In this document: positions 23,927 to 36,977 of the stretch, piece by piece
Numbering within the stretch: the first letter of the stretch is position 1
Layout of the letters: each line of letters begins with the position of its first letter
From: Rachycentron canadum
Lineage: Eukaryota > Chordata > Actinopteri > Carangiformes > Rachycentridae
Reading direction: 5' to 3'
Assembly (NCBI GenBank): GCA_038496675.1
Contig: CM076649.1
Location: forward strand, 12,506,185 to 12,570,184
DNA length: 64,000 nucleotides
The notes under the pieces: model-generated
Told to the model about the DNA's origin: nothing
The model's input: only the letters and a program-made list of their open reading frames with translations
The model's database searches: none
Program-made: the position numbers and the translations under genes

Positions 23927-26900
23927 TGGCCTGGTAGTGGAGGAGTACACTCACTCTGTTTCTGCAGGGATGGAGCTTGTATCCTGGGCACAGGTCCAGC
24001 TGTTTGGTCCCTTGCCTGCCCGCTGGAGGGTTGAAGCCACACTCGGTCCACGTGCCAGTCTGGCTGCAGCCCTGTGCAGGCCAATGGGAGACTAGCAGAG
24101 GAGATTCTAACAGCATCTAGGCCAGGGATCCCCTGTTAATTGTGTCAGTTTTTGTTGGGCAGCAGATTCGTGGTCAGCGTGTTCCTCAGAAGGAGCATAA
24201 TGTTAGTAGTAATATTCTGTTCATAGACAAAGACGTGTTTGGATTTATGAGTTAGATTTTTCCTGTCTTCTTTTTCTCTGTGTCCGCTTCTGTTGCCTCT
24301 CGTCTGTTCTCTCTGTTTGTCATTATGTTGTTTCCCCCGTCCCTCTTCCTCTCTCTCCCTCACACACAACTTATCCTGCTTGTTGAATGTTGTGTATGTC
24401 TGCAGCCTAACTAGCTGAGCCAACAGTGGCAAACAAGAAAGAGTCTGAGCGACACAGGCCTTCAGAAATGATGGATGGCTCAGATGGAAGGTCACAGGAA
24501 GAGACAGAAAAGCAGCACATATTCAGACACTTCCCTTTTTCTGCCTAGTGCACTTTCCCATGATCTTGTGAGGATTGTTATTTGGAAAATTCTGCCACTG
24601 ATAAAGGAAGCTGATGTTTCCTTGGATCAGGTTTACAAGCGGTAGGGAAAATGAGGTTGCATAATACAATGGTGTTAATCATTGCGATGAAAAGGCAATA
24701 ATTCTAATAATGGTCAGTGTGTCCTTTTACATAGAAATAGCTGAGTATGTACAGTATACATGCACACTAATTTAGTTTTATTCATCTTTGAGATATGACT
24801 TTAACACAAGGCGTTAGACACCTGGTTTTTCATATAATAACAGGTCATGTTTTGAGTTTGTGGGTGCCTGTATGCTGCCAAATTTGGTTTCTCCATTTTA
24901 TGACCAGCAATGGTGTCATGTATTTCAGGGTGTAGATCATCATTACATGATCAAATGAGGAGTGCACTGTTGTTCGATATAACTTCATCCAAAATTAACA
25001 AATCAATCCTCAAACTGTGCTCAAAGAACCCAAACAATAAAGAAGATTATTTCAGCCCAATAACAGCATGTTAGCCTGAAAAATTTGACGAACAGGGCCC
25101 AGGACGCCTGGGTGCATTTCAACCCACACCTTGTTCCCTGCAAAAAAAAAAAAAATAACAAAAACACTTGCATCCAGAGCACAGTTTTACCTTAGAATAT
25201 AATGATGCAAAATGTACCTGAGGAACTACTGAAAAAAAGGATGGCCTTACCCAGAGGGCAAATTGATGTCACACAAACATGTCCATCTAACGATTGAGGA
25301 TGAAGGGGATTGCTGTGGTGGAGACAGACGTATCTTGAGGACATCGTGTGCCATCAAGGGCAAATGCCTGACTGTTCTGAAGCAAGACAATGTGCCTTGA
25401 CTCGAAGAGAGGCTTTTTTATTTCGTCAAAAAGTGGGAGCAGGTCTGTTGTTGGTCTTGTGTGATTTTGCCAGGTAATCAAAGGCATTCATGGCTGAATT
25501 CCCTGTGATACTGGAGTCAGTGCTCTAGTTTTCTTTGTCCTGTTTTGTGTATCACAGAGAGATCTGTTCCTGTCCGTCTTCCCACACATGGTGCTGAAAC
25601 ACACACCCTCATACTACAGGTCTTAACTTGTGCCAGCACCATATGCGTGTCCCCATGATTGGGTGAGCATGAAAAAATATTTAAGGTATGTCTGACTATC
25701 TCTAACACATGGCATGGCCCCATTTTTTTTGTGTTTACTAAACTCTTTTTTTTACCCACCACCCCGCTTTTTGTTCAGCAGTCACCTGCTGCTTTCATTC
25801 ATTTTCGAACAAAGCAGAGGTAATGCTTGTGCACCTGCCTGTAGTTTGTTGGTACTAAATGGTTGTAATCTGATTCCTGTGAGGTACAATGGTTTCAGAT
25901 GTGTGGCACCACTGTTTTAGTTTTCAATTTGTCCATGATCATTGCTCTCAGAGGTTATCGTGCTTGTGGTTTCATTTTGATGTCTGCAGAACTGTGGTCA
26001 GACAAGTTTTCACCAGGCTCATTAAAGTCAGTTACAGTAAAACTGCAACTGACTTGAACATAATTTGATTATCAGTGCTTTGCTGCATTACTAAGTTGCA
26101 GTGCATTAGAGTGATTGTTTTACTCTCCCACTAACAAACACGTAACACATAACTATTTAATTTCTGTAAATCACCTTATAGTTACTGATCTGCTGGTTCT
26201 AAAGATATGTGGGTGTGAGCTGTTGCTTAGCAACATCTGCTGTAAGGGAGACAAATGAGCTGGAGAAAAGAGGACAGAAATTTTAAGAATGGGAGAGGAG
26301 ATGGTCTCTCTGAAAGATAATGTCGTTACTGTGAATGTCTCATAAAGATAACAATTTGTTTGTTGCATCCACAAGCATTTGTTAACTTCTTTCAGCTCTG
26401 TAAGCTCTGACAAGGCTGTCGTGTGTCTGTCCACGTACTTTATTACTACATGGTTAATAAGAATAAGAGTAAATTGATCAGTACTGCAAGATCGATCAAC
26501 TGTGTAACTGTGGTGGTGCTTTGTGGTGTCACAATGTCAAAATCCTCACTTATTGATAATATCAAGATTACAGTTCATTAGAGTTGAATGATAGTATGAT
26601 ACGGTACGATTAAATGATTTGAAATCGATATATTTAACTTTTATCTAACTTTTTTTTTTTTTTTTCCAAAAAAATTCAACCCATGTGACTGTGAAATAAA
26701 TACCTGGATATTGGACAGTGCAGGTAATAAGGTTATAAGGGAGTCAGGGATAAATGAATTATAGATACAAGACAAGTAAACACACAAATTAATTGCACAT
26801 ACATTTACCTTTTATTAAAAGCGCAACCAACATTTCTTCAGGTTGAATGAACCTGCTACTTCTATTCTCACATGCCAAACCTCAAATAGCTTGAAAATCT

Positions 26901-29900
26901 CTTGCTCCTCTTTGTTTTGTCTCACACACAGGGAGAGTGAATCAGAGTAACATTTAACATTTCTTAACTATTAAAACTATAACTACTATAACTATAACTA
27001 TATATATATATATATATGCGCCTATCGATGTAGTAGATGAATCATTACACCCCTACAGTATGTGCATTGTGTTATCCTTGTCAAAACAATGGCAGATTTT
27101 GCCCCTTGAAATGGTTATTTCAGGTTAAAATGTTACAGTGAGTTGTTGAATGTTACAGTTAATTGATCTCCACAACCAGCTGAACCTGTCTGCCGCTTTC
27201 AGTCAGTTTTGTGTCTTTTTCTATCCCAGTCTCATACTGTATCAGGCTTTCCACACAGGTTGAGTGAGTGAGTCAACGGATTCAAGGAAATGACAGGAGG
27301 AGACAGACAGGCGGAGTGGAGGCACAGCATGGAGGTGTTTTTAATTGTTCCTTTCTCAATCTCAGTCTTATAAACCAAAAGAACAGGGCTGAGACTCTAA
27401 AAAAACATTGGCCTTGTAAACTGGAATCAGTGTGTCATCATTTGCAAATAATTTCCCATAGAACTGGAGAGGATAGTGTTGCACCACCGCCTCTATATCA
27501 GCAGCTGAAAGTTGCTGAACCTGCATGTTAGCTTACCTCATATTCAAATCTCCTCAGGCTACAGGTCACGACATGTCACACGGGCAAAGCCTAAAGAAGC
27601 TAACAATGTCTAGACTTAATAAATACATAAATAAATAAGTGTAGATAGATGTTTAAATCTTTAATTTACCTGGTCATATCTGAGCAGCATGGTTGTCAGT
27701 CAAGTCATCTTTATTTTCCTCATTGTGGTTTGTAATCTGTATCTGTATCTGTTTGGCTCCTGTCAGCTGTGTCAGTCCTCTGACCTTGCTATGATTAAAG
27801 CCAGAAAGAAAAAAAAAATAACATGGTGAGAGGTCACAACTTGTCGGTGTGTTTTTTAATATAGGCAGCCTGTAAAGCCCATATTCTGTGGCAAATGTAA
27901 ACAAACTGTGTGGGTCTCATTATGTCAAGCGAACCAAACCCTTCCTCGTCACCTTCACTTAAACAAGGAAGTTATTGCTTGTGCTGGTTTTCCAGGTCCA
28001 GTTGATTATGGTATGTTCTATATTAAGATGATATAAATTGCTACAGTGAAGAGTTTTCTTATTTTCTTAGTTTTCTTATTTTGAAGTAAATCTAATTGAA
28101 AATATAAAGAGAGACACCACATATAGGGAAAAGAATGTCTCAAGTTTATATATAGTAAGTTATGAGTAAAAAGGATTTGGTAAAAGATTTAAAAGCACTA
28201 TATAAATAGAGGCTTTCACCTCTCTCATTCCTGGTTTCCTGCATTATTTTAAAAGCACATCTCCATTTATTGGAAGATTAAAATGCTTTTTGATGCTTTG
28301 AATATCTGTCTGGCGCCCTGGTTTCTTTTAACTGTCTGCATTTTTATTCCCTGCTTGCATCATCATCACCTATAATCCTCCTTTAACACACAATCATCAC
28401 TTTGATTGTTGGTGATAATGAATCCTTGTTGGTCTGTCACCTGTGAAAATATCCACCACCCTGTCCTTCCTTGTCAGAGGAGGGGATTTAGAGCTGTGAT
28501 CAGTCGCTTGACAGGCATGGCAACTACCTACCCCCCCCCCCCCCCCCNNNNNNNNNNNNNNNNNNNNNNNNNNNNNNNNNNNNNNNNNNNNNNNNNNNNN
28601 NNNNNNNNNNNNNNNNNNNNNNNNNNNNNNNNNNNNNNNNNNNNNNNNNNNNNNNNNNNNNNNNNNNNNNNNNNNNNNNNNNNNNNNNNNNNNNNNNNNN
28701 NNNNNNNNNNNNNNNNNNNNNNNNNNNNNNNNNNNNNNNNNNNNNNNNNNNNNNNNNNNNNNNNNNNNNNNNNNNNNNNNNNNNNNNNNNNNNNNNNNNN
28801 NNNNNNNNNNNNNNNNNNNNNNNNNNNNNNNNNNNNNNNNNNNNNNNNNNNNNNNNNNNNNNNNNNNNNNNNNNNNNNNNNNNNNNNNNNNNNNNNNNNN
28901 NNNNNNNNNNNNNNNNNNNNNNNNCTCCAGGATATAGTCAGAGGCTCATATCTGCCCCCTTCATCGCAGAAACACACACAGCTGTTTGCAGTGTGTGCCA
29001 GTGGGCAGGTGTGTGTGCCAGCAGAGAGAACAGTTGTGTTACTTGCAGTATAAAGTGAATAGCACATGGTGACCTTGAAAGAGTGCAAATGATTTGAGTG
29101 GGGAAGAAATTTTATTAAAGTGCTGAATAAGACTGCCTGTTGCCAGAGACGGCTGACATTGATGTCCTGCATGTTTGCCAATTTGATAATGTCTGGAAAG
29201 TGTTCCAGGCTGAAGCCGTGGTAAAGTGCCAGCTTTCAGCTATACATCTTATATCCTTCTCTGGTTGACTTTAGCTCATTTTTGAGAAAACGTCTTTCAG
29301 AGCCGCAGCGACCCTCTGAACTTCACCAGAAATAGATCTTCTCTACAACATCAAGTCCTTGGCAGTGCGTTTAGAAAGATTCCAGACCACTCACATTAAG
29401 TTGCTTATGTCAAGACACTCATTCCCAACCACTCTTCCTAATGCATCCATGTACACAGGAGACGTGCTCTGATAGAAAGAAAACTATCCTGCTGGCTCAG
29501 AGTCCCTATCCTCTTACCCTCCATATATGGAGGCTCACCATCCATTTTAAAGCTTTTTTTTAAAGCTCAGTCCTGCTTTGTGTTATGCTAAAGACAATTT
29601 TAACAAAATTGCCATGCTTGAGAATTCAGTCTTTTCTCTAAACTGCTCAGACCTCAGACCTTCCAGCAGTGTTTTCCCGCAAACAACATGCAAGCAAATC
29701 TCTGGCGTTTGGCCCTAATCTTGTGGGATTTACTCCCAGAGTAATAGTTTTCCTTTTGAAGGTACAGGAAGGTCAAAAAATTAATTTATGCTCGGCACAG
29801 TCCCACACACGGGAGGACGTATTAGTGTAGGATTAGTTTATAGTGAAGTAAGAATTGTTAAATTCACTTTGTTACATTTACATTTACTTTGTTACGTCAC

Positions 29901-32900
29901 TTTATGTTAGCTGCGATATGCATTAACAGTGTATATAGTGTAAAATACAGTACAGTATATAATATACAGTATATAAATGGACATGACAGTGTTGTCTTCA
30001 GTATTGAATTCACTGAAACTGTGAATCATGTAATATTTAATTTTGATCTGAAAGTAGGCTAAAATAAAAGTAAAGCATTTCAGTACTATAAAATTAAATA
30101 TTGAGTATTCAGTACTGATTAAATCTAACAATCAAGTATTTAGTTGATTATGGGATTCAAATATGTATGGTCATTATTTACTGCTATATATATATGTAGA
30201 GTATGATTCAGATCAGATTGACCATAGTGCATTGTTTTTAGTGAACTCCTAATAATGTTAGTGATGAGATCAGTAATGTTTCCTTCCACTCCCCAAGAAA
30301 GCAACCATTTAACCACCAGTTGACCTTTAAACTCTCATAACCCACAAGTGTCACAGAAAGACAATGCAGAGCTTCAGGCTTCGTAAAGTATCTGACATAC
30401 CCCATCAGTTTCCATAAATATTTTAGTTCCCGCTGTGTGTGCAAAGGCAGGGGCGAACTGCAGGAAACACGTCTTTTGTGTCAAAAGCATGAAAAATCGG
30501 GTTAGATTTGGTCCCATTCGTGGCATCTGTATGTTGTCTAACCCTTCTAATATACAGATTTGTGCTGCTGTTTCCCACTGGACCAGGTGTACAAATAGGG
30601 CAGCCACACTCATGTTTTTCCTGTATGTGAGCATTGAATTGATGCCCCTAAATGACAACATGATGTCAGACTGCTTTGGTAAATCAGAGCTAAAATGACT
30701 GGCTACTGAACTATTTGCTTGGAAACAAGATGAGGGCTGTTTGCCTGCTCACAAATCTGTAATTCCTGTATGCCTCTCACATGAGAGTATGTGGGTATTT
30801 ACCAATAAACAGGATCTGAAAGCTTAATCCAATACAATCATTCATACAGAAACATAATTCAGATGATGATATTGATAATAATGATAATATTAATAATGCA
30901 CACAAAGACTTAAGAGGAAATCACCAAGCTTTGCCTGAACCTAGAGCATAAGAGCAGGCATGTCACTTCCTGTCACTGCTGATTGATTGAATTAGGCCTT
31001 CAGCACATCAGAAATCCTTAACAGGAATGTCTGTCTTATCACAAGCCATCCAGCCACTACCTGTTTTCAACAACTGTGCTGTCATTAAATCACAAAATCG
31101 CAGCTATTTTTGTCATCAGTGCAGGTGTTGACCCCTGTTTTTGGACTCTGAAGATGATACACCCAATCAGAATAGAAATGATGGGAACCTTGTTTTATAT
31201 CTTGAGCTACAGTGTCACTATATTTTTATATTTTATATATATATATGTAAAAACACCTGTTTTTGTTTTACAATGGGAAAGAAAAATGCAAAATCCTGTT
31301 TTCAAAATCTGATAAAACATGATTAATTCCTTAACTTAACTTATTTTTAAAGGACTGTTCTCATGTTCTGACCAAATCTTTACCAAGAATTGACAGTGCA
31401 GTAATGAAGCCTATATGGGGTTTTTGCTGTGTTTCACTGTTCTTGCCCGATTTGCATTTGTGCTACATGTGCATGCATATGTGCGCGTTTGCCTTCTGGC
31501 TAGCATGTAGGCTAATCATATTCCTGTGCCAGGCGTACAGCAGTTTGACATGTTCACCAGAGAACATCAGTCCAGCACGTGGACACTTCCACTGATCCAG
31601 GGTGCAGCAGATTTTCTGTTGCTCTGCTGCACGTGTTGCCGGGGGACTTAGTGTGGGACCCATTTATGAAATAGGATTATCAATAACACACTCTGATTAA
31701 ATCAACTGGATAGCCTACACACCCTATTAAAGCTCACACACTATCAGCCTCTTACCCTGAGAATATCAATACAATTTCTTGTTCCATTCAGCAGTGGTGA
31801 GCAGGATCACTGAAGGAAAAATTGAGTCAATCAGAATTTGTTTGACACAGTTTATGTCAGATTGCAGTTCAAAATACTTGTGAGTCACTGATTGGATTTC
31901 TGTGCTTGCTTTACCAGTTCAGGTGCCACTCGCCACGGCTTTATGGTTTTATCAATGTCAACCAATCTGACCTTTAAACTATGGCCTCTGCTGTTATTCT
32001 ATTTTAAGACAGTCTGTCCTGATGGTGGTGGTGGATACTTAAATCACAATGCTGTAGAGTTTACTCTGATTTTGTTAGATTAAAAACAAGGGCAGTGTTG
32101 CTATTATTATTTTATCACTATTGAACATTTTTCACTATTGTAACTGGTTTTGGATTTTACCTGATTCTTGTAAAACAGAATTGTATCGGGGGCCAGTTAT
32201 ATTTTTCAGCTCTCTTTTCTAAGTGAAAATAAAAAATTGAGACACTTATTGGGGGGATGTTATCCCAAAATATGCTGTAGTTTAAGTTTTAGCTAAAATA
32301 TGCTCCTTGGCAATGTGTTACTGCTGTAGTATGCTACTTAGGCAAACTTCCTAACAACAGAAAGATGCTCTTTCATCCATCCCTTTCCCTTTTGCTGTCC
32401 TTTTTTGGCTGTAGAAAGGCTAAAAATATGCCTCTAAGCTTTTTCTATGGCTTGTATTTCCCACATTAAAATACTAAAACGTTTACACTGCTTCAACATG
32501 TGTAGAAGTCTGAAGCTTCAGTCAACTGTTCTGTACAGTTTCGGTGGTTATGCTTTGATTTGACAATCAATTTTCAGTTGAGGGGTTAAACTAATGGACA
32601 GTTTAATGGTCACAACTATAAACCTCTGTTTCTGAATTAGGAGCAATAATTGATGTCTAAGTAGACTAATAATAGGTAATTTAATTAAAAACTCCTAATT
32701 AAAGTAATGATCTCTTCAATAAAAATCATCAACATCAGTATGCACCTATAAAAAGCCAGCAGTTATGGCCTAAGATCATTCACATGTGAATGAAGCTGAA
32801 ATCGGGGACAACAGACAGTGTGGGGAGGGTTTTCCAGTTTGAAAGGCCCTTATATGAAACATTGGAAAACAACTTAAGTGTAAGGTCAGTTGTGGTTTGT

Positions 32901-35119
32901 TGTTGGACAGCTATAGAGTTCAAGTGACAAATCACAGATGCTCAGATCATATTTGAGCAAAGCAAGAGCAAAAAATGTGGCACAAATTGAACCTTCTGCT
33001 GTCCCACAGTTCATTGTAAAGAACCTCTCTCACTGCAATCATTCATTCCCACTGGGTCCCCACAGGATTTGGTGGGGAGTTTGTTAAAATCCTGCCAAGG
33101 CCTGTTGAAACTTGAATCAAAACTATTAAGTAAATTGCCTGCATCTTGTTCCTGGACTGCTTTCTTCTTCTTCTTCTTGGCACGACACAGGGTTTTCTCA
33201 GTGAGAAATGTTTGTCTATCCTTGGGTGTTGTGCCCAGTTCAAACACTTCTTTTGTCCTCACAGAGCTGCAGATTTCAAGGGTTTTCCTGGTTTCAAAAC
33301 CCTGTTTGCTGGTTTGGCATATTGTGACAGTTACATTTTTTTGTTCCAACCACGGGCAGACAAACAACCAGACTGACTTTTTGGTTTAGGTGTATAGAGG
33401 TTAAGCACTCAGTAATGGAAGCCATGTTTGAACTGTGAACTCCAAAACATGCTGTTGAGGGTTCACTCCCCAGGATGTCGTTAAATCTCACAGGAGGAAA
33501 CAAGCAGGACCAGCCAGCATGTAGTATGTGAACAGACTCACTGCTGACTGCCACATGTGGATAAACTATATGTATATGCATGCACACATAACAGTTAAAG
33601 CATTTAGCAGCATGTGTTTGCACTTGCACTACACACCAGAAAGACTGTGTTGGTATCCAGCATATGGTACAATGCTGAGACATAACTGTTTATGCGGGCG
33701 TATTTTGCAGATTGAAAGGGTCAATCAGCCGAGACTTTCTCACACTGCAAATCAATGGGGTCTTGCAGAAGATGTCCTCTCTCCCAACTGCCAGATGCAT
33801 CAAAAAACATTACTTTCAACTTCATGGTGGCTTTTTGTTTGTTTTGGATTTTTCATACACAATTTTGCATTTCTTTATACAGTAGAGTTGAATGATTAGT
33901 AAATCATTCCTTATCCTAAAGGCTGGGTAAACGGTTCAAAAACTAAACTATTCTGTGGAATCTCAGCTGCTATCCCCAGTGTTTACAAGCAGTTCAAGTG
34001 ACTCACATCAAAACTTAGAAACGTATTGGGGAAAAGCCTGTTCCACAAGATCGTGTGTCCATCACAAGCAAACAGACACACACCATGCGTTCTTTTGTTG
34101 TTGATGTGTAATTTACAATCAGGGGATAGTCAAAGAAATCCCTGCCTCATACATTGGTATGACTAGCAGTTGTGGTCCTGTAAGAGGACACATTTAAGCC
34201 ACAAGCGGATATTTGTCATCTACACACAATGTAGGAATTATGTGGTATCACCAAGCCCTGCTTGCCTTCAAAAAAACGACCCGACTGGTTTAACCATGTG
34301 GCAGAGAAAAGATGGAAACAGGAGGAGCGAGAGGTCTTTTGTTAACGTGTCATCCCTCTACTCTGAGATTCTTTCTTTCAGTGCAGCAGCTACACACATT
34401 AGTCTTCTCTGTTTCTTTTGACAACTGTCCTACACGTATTCTGTCTTGTTCTCACCCTTTTACCTCTCTCTCTCCCCCCACTTCCTCTTTGCTCCTCCTG
34501 GTACTGCAGATGTGGGATGGATATGAATCAATGTCAAGGCTGAGGCAGGAAGGCGGATTGTGTTTCTGTAGATCACCTGTGTCTTTCTGTTCTTAGACTG
34601 AGATGCAGGCCGGTAAAGTGCTATGGGGGGATAAGAGATGACTGACGAGAGATAGTTGGTAATATAAAAAAGGATGGACGTTTGCAGGAGAGAAGTAGCA
34701 CAGAGAACAAAAGGATGGATGGATAGATGGATGGACACGGTGGTGGTATAGACTAAATGACAGAGGGAGGAAGACAGAAAGTGGAGAAAGATTAATGGTT
34801 TCCATTGTTACTGTAATGTGATGTTGTCATGATAACCTGCCTGATACGTCACGGATTTATACACTAAATGCATCATAAGGTACGTTGTTAGCCCGACATC
34901 CATCTAGACACCAAAGCATGAATGAACACACGTATTGTTGAAAACATTTCCCAGAAAATTACCACAAAAGGAAGTGTGAGAGGACGGAGTGGGAGTTGAG
35001 CAGAGGAAATGGACAGCTGTCTGGTCCAATGGTGGGCACTGCTTGGACACAGTTTCCCTGAGGTGACAACTGAAATAGTCACAGGGTTTATTCTGGCTCA
35101 CAGCCATCTCATGTAGACT

Positions 35120-35159
<40 letters not shown>

Positions 35160-35170
35160 TGTGTGTGTGT

Positions 35171-35208
<38 letters not shown>

Positions 35209-36919
35209 ATGCGCGTGCACGTGTGCGTGTGTGCATGCACGTGTGCCGACTCTCACTCTCTCACATCTGGGATCCAGTTGAACAGCTGGTTCAGATTTGG
35301 CCCAACTTTCTCTGGCTTTGTTTTATTTCTGCTCTCTCAGTTCTGTGCATTCTGGTTTTCCTCTACATTCTTCTTATTATGCTCAGATTTAATGTGTCAA
35401 TTCTTCTTCCTGTTTACTCTTGTGCCTTCTTCAGCTCTTTCAGTCACTCTTTTTCTCTCTCTCCGCCCCCATTCCTGTCGCCCCAGGCGGTGCATGATGC
35501 TGTGTGGAGGAATCTAAACCAGATTACGTCAGAGTTTTTGGACCACTGACTTTAACTTCCGGTGTCTTTAGTAAACACCATTCACCCGCTTGGTTATGTT
35601 TTTCTGATTTGTTTCATCTTCTCAGTTGTTCTCATGTAATCTGAGCTACAGTGTGGTGATAGATCTATCATTGATTGTTCGCAGGTTGTTGACACAAGCT
35701 TGGTGTGTGCCTGAATCAGTGAATCCAAACACCCCTGCAGTGTTCACACCAGTGTGATTGACAAGTCAATCTTCTGACACGGGGGGACACTGATTGCTCT
35801 CTTAAAAGCTGATGGATTCCCTCATCTCCTTCTCTGTCCTTACATTATTCAGCCTGTATCCCTGCCTCCAATCTCAGTGGAATTCCTTGTAACCAAATGA
35901 AAACATTCCCATCTGCCATGTCAGCAGTCCCACACTTTCTTGGATCCATCATTTCCACCCCCACAAAGTCACATACACACATGCACTCTTTGACATGGGG
36001 AGAGCTTTCTTCCATTTGTTCAATGGATTGGCCATTGCATACAAGAGGCAAAAAAAATCACAACAGCTGAAGCAGTCACTGGTCTTTAATGGACAATATG
36101 TCTTAGAGCAGGAAGGAAGGTTGACCACGCTCAATATACCATTGCTTCAGTATGTGGGCGTAGAGTCATGGCGGGAATTGCAGTCTGTTTCTGCTGCATC
36201 CAGAATGTGTATGTGTGTGTTGGTGTGTGCATATGTCACTGTGGAGTAGATGTAGATGTAGGGAACTGAACAGGGAGGTTCTCTAAGAGAAATCTTGGCC
36301 GGAGAGGAGGGAGATTAAGGCTCAACAGTATATGAAACAAGCATAACTAAAAGTTTCATGGTGACTGCAGCTTGCGGTTTGCTTTGGATGAGAAAGTCAT
36401 AAACCAGATTGGAGCCTGGGAAGTCAAGGTTCCACTTTCACTGCACCTCAACACATTTTTCCCCAATTTATTTTATGGATGCATCAAATTGTAGAAGTGG
36501 AACAGTAAATTTAACTTGAGTTAATTGATTTCCAAGTCTGACCGAAATCTGCAAAAACCAGTATTTTATAGTTTATAGTCTAACGTGTCTAAAAGTCTAT
36601 TTTACCCACCCATTACACACAATGCAGACAGCGTGTCATCTGTAAAACCAGCTGATAGTATATAGTACATTTTGACATGACTTGACTCTACATTGATTTA
36701 TTAGTTATTAATTTGGTTCCCCTCAAGATTTACAACTCCTCATAAACTCTATTTTCCCAATTTGCTCTGATCGCTGGCAGCACACTGTTCAGTTCTTTTC
36801 AGGAAACGTCCACGGAAAACATTGTAAAATTTTGCTACCTGAAACACAAAATGTGAACTAATGTTATTTTAACTTGTGGACTGGAACCCATGACACAATG
36901 TATGGTGTGTATATGCACG

Positions 36920-36977
<58 letters not shown>

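Larger units (their letters stand above)
23222..28547. other. ACAP3 intron 1, left part
   Basis: The stretch starts with a 24-base T-tract (about 23289-23313) close after the exon 1 donor, then a CAG repeat at 23882-23923, a possible DNA-transposon fragment at 26575-27058, and a C-homopolymer at 28531-28547 that runs into the assembly gap. No nested gene is recognised. Confidence 0.6.

Noticed and set aside
23733..24116. Open frames of 99-120 codons with poly-Ser, poly-Ala or poly-Cys
   Set aside because: They are the CAG repeat read in different frames and strands, in an intron, with no splice or conservation support.
25287..25762. Minus-strand frames of 66 and 81 codons in ACAP3 intron 1, suspected of being transposase-derived
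   Set aside because: No transposase motif could be identified and no terminal inverted repeats were found.
28406..29181. Long open frames of about 215 codons on both strands
   Set aside because: They run through the 377-base N gap; without it no meaningful frame remains.
30374..30698. Open frames of 87-95 codons on both strands
   Set aside because: No recognised protein family and no splice sites of good quality around them; possibly an old transposon piece, but I could not support that.
33011..33389. Open frames of 118 and 106 codons on opposite strands
   Set aside because: Low-complexity KKKKKK/FFFF core from a (CTT)n tract and no similarity or splice context.
35125..35236. Open frames rich in Cys-Val or Thr-His
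   Set aside because: They are translations of the TG/CA microsatellite. The same applies to frames at 36890, 44480, 55292 and 58007.
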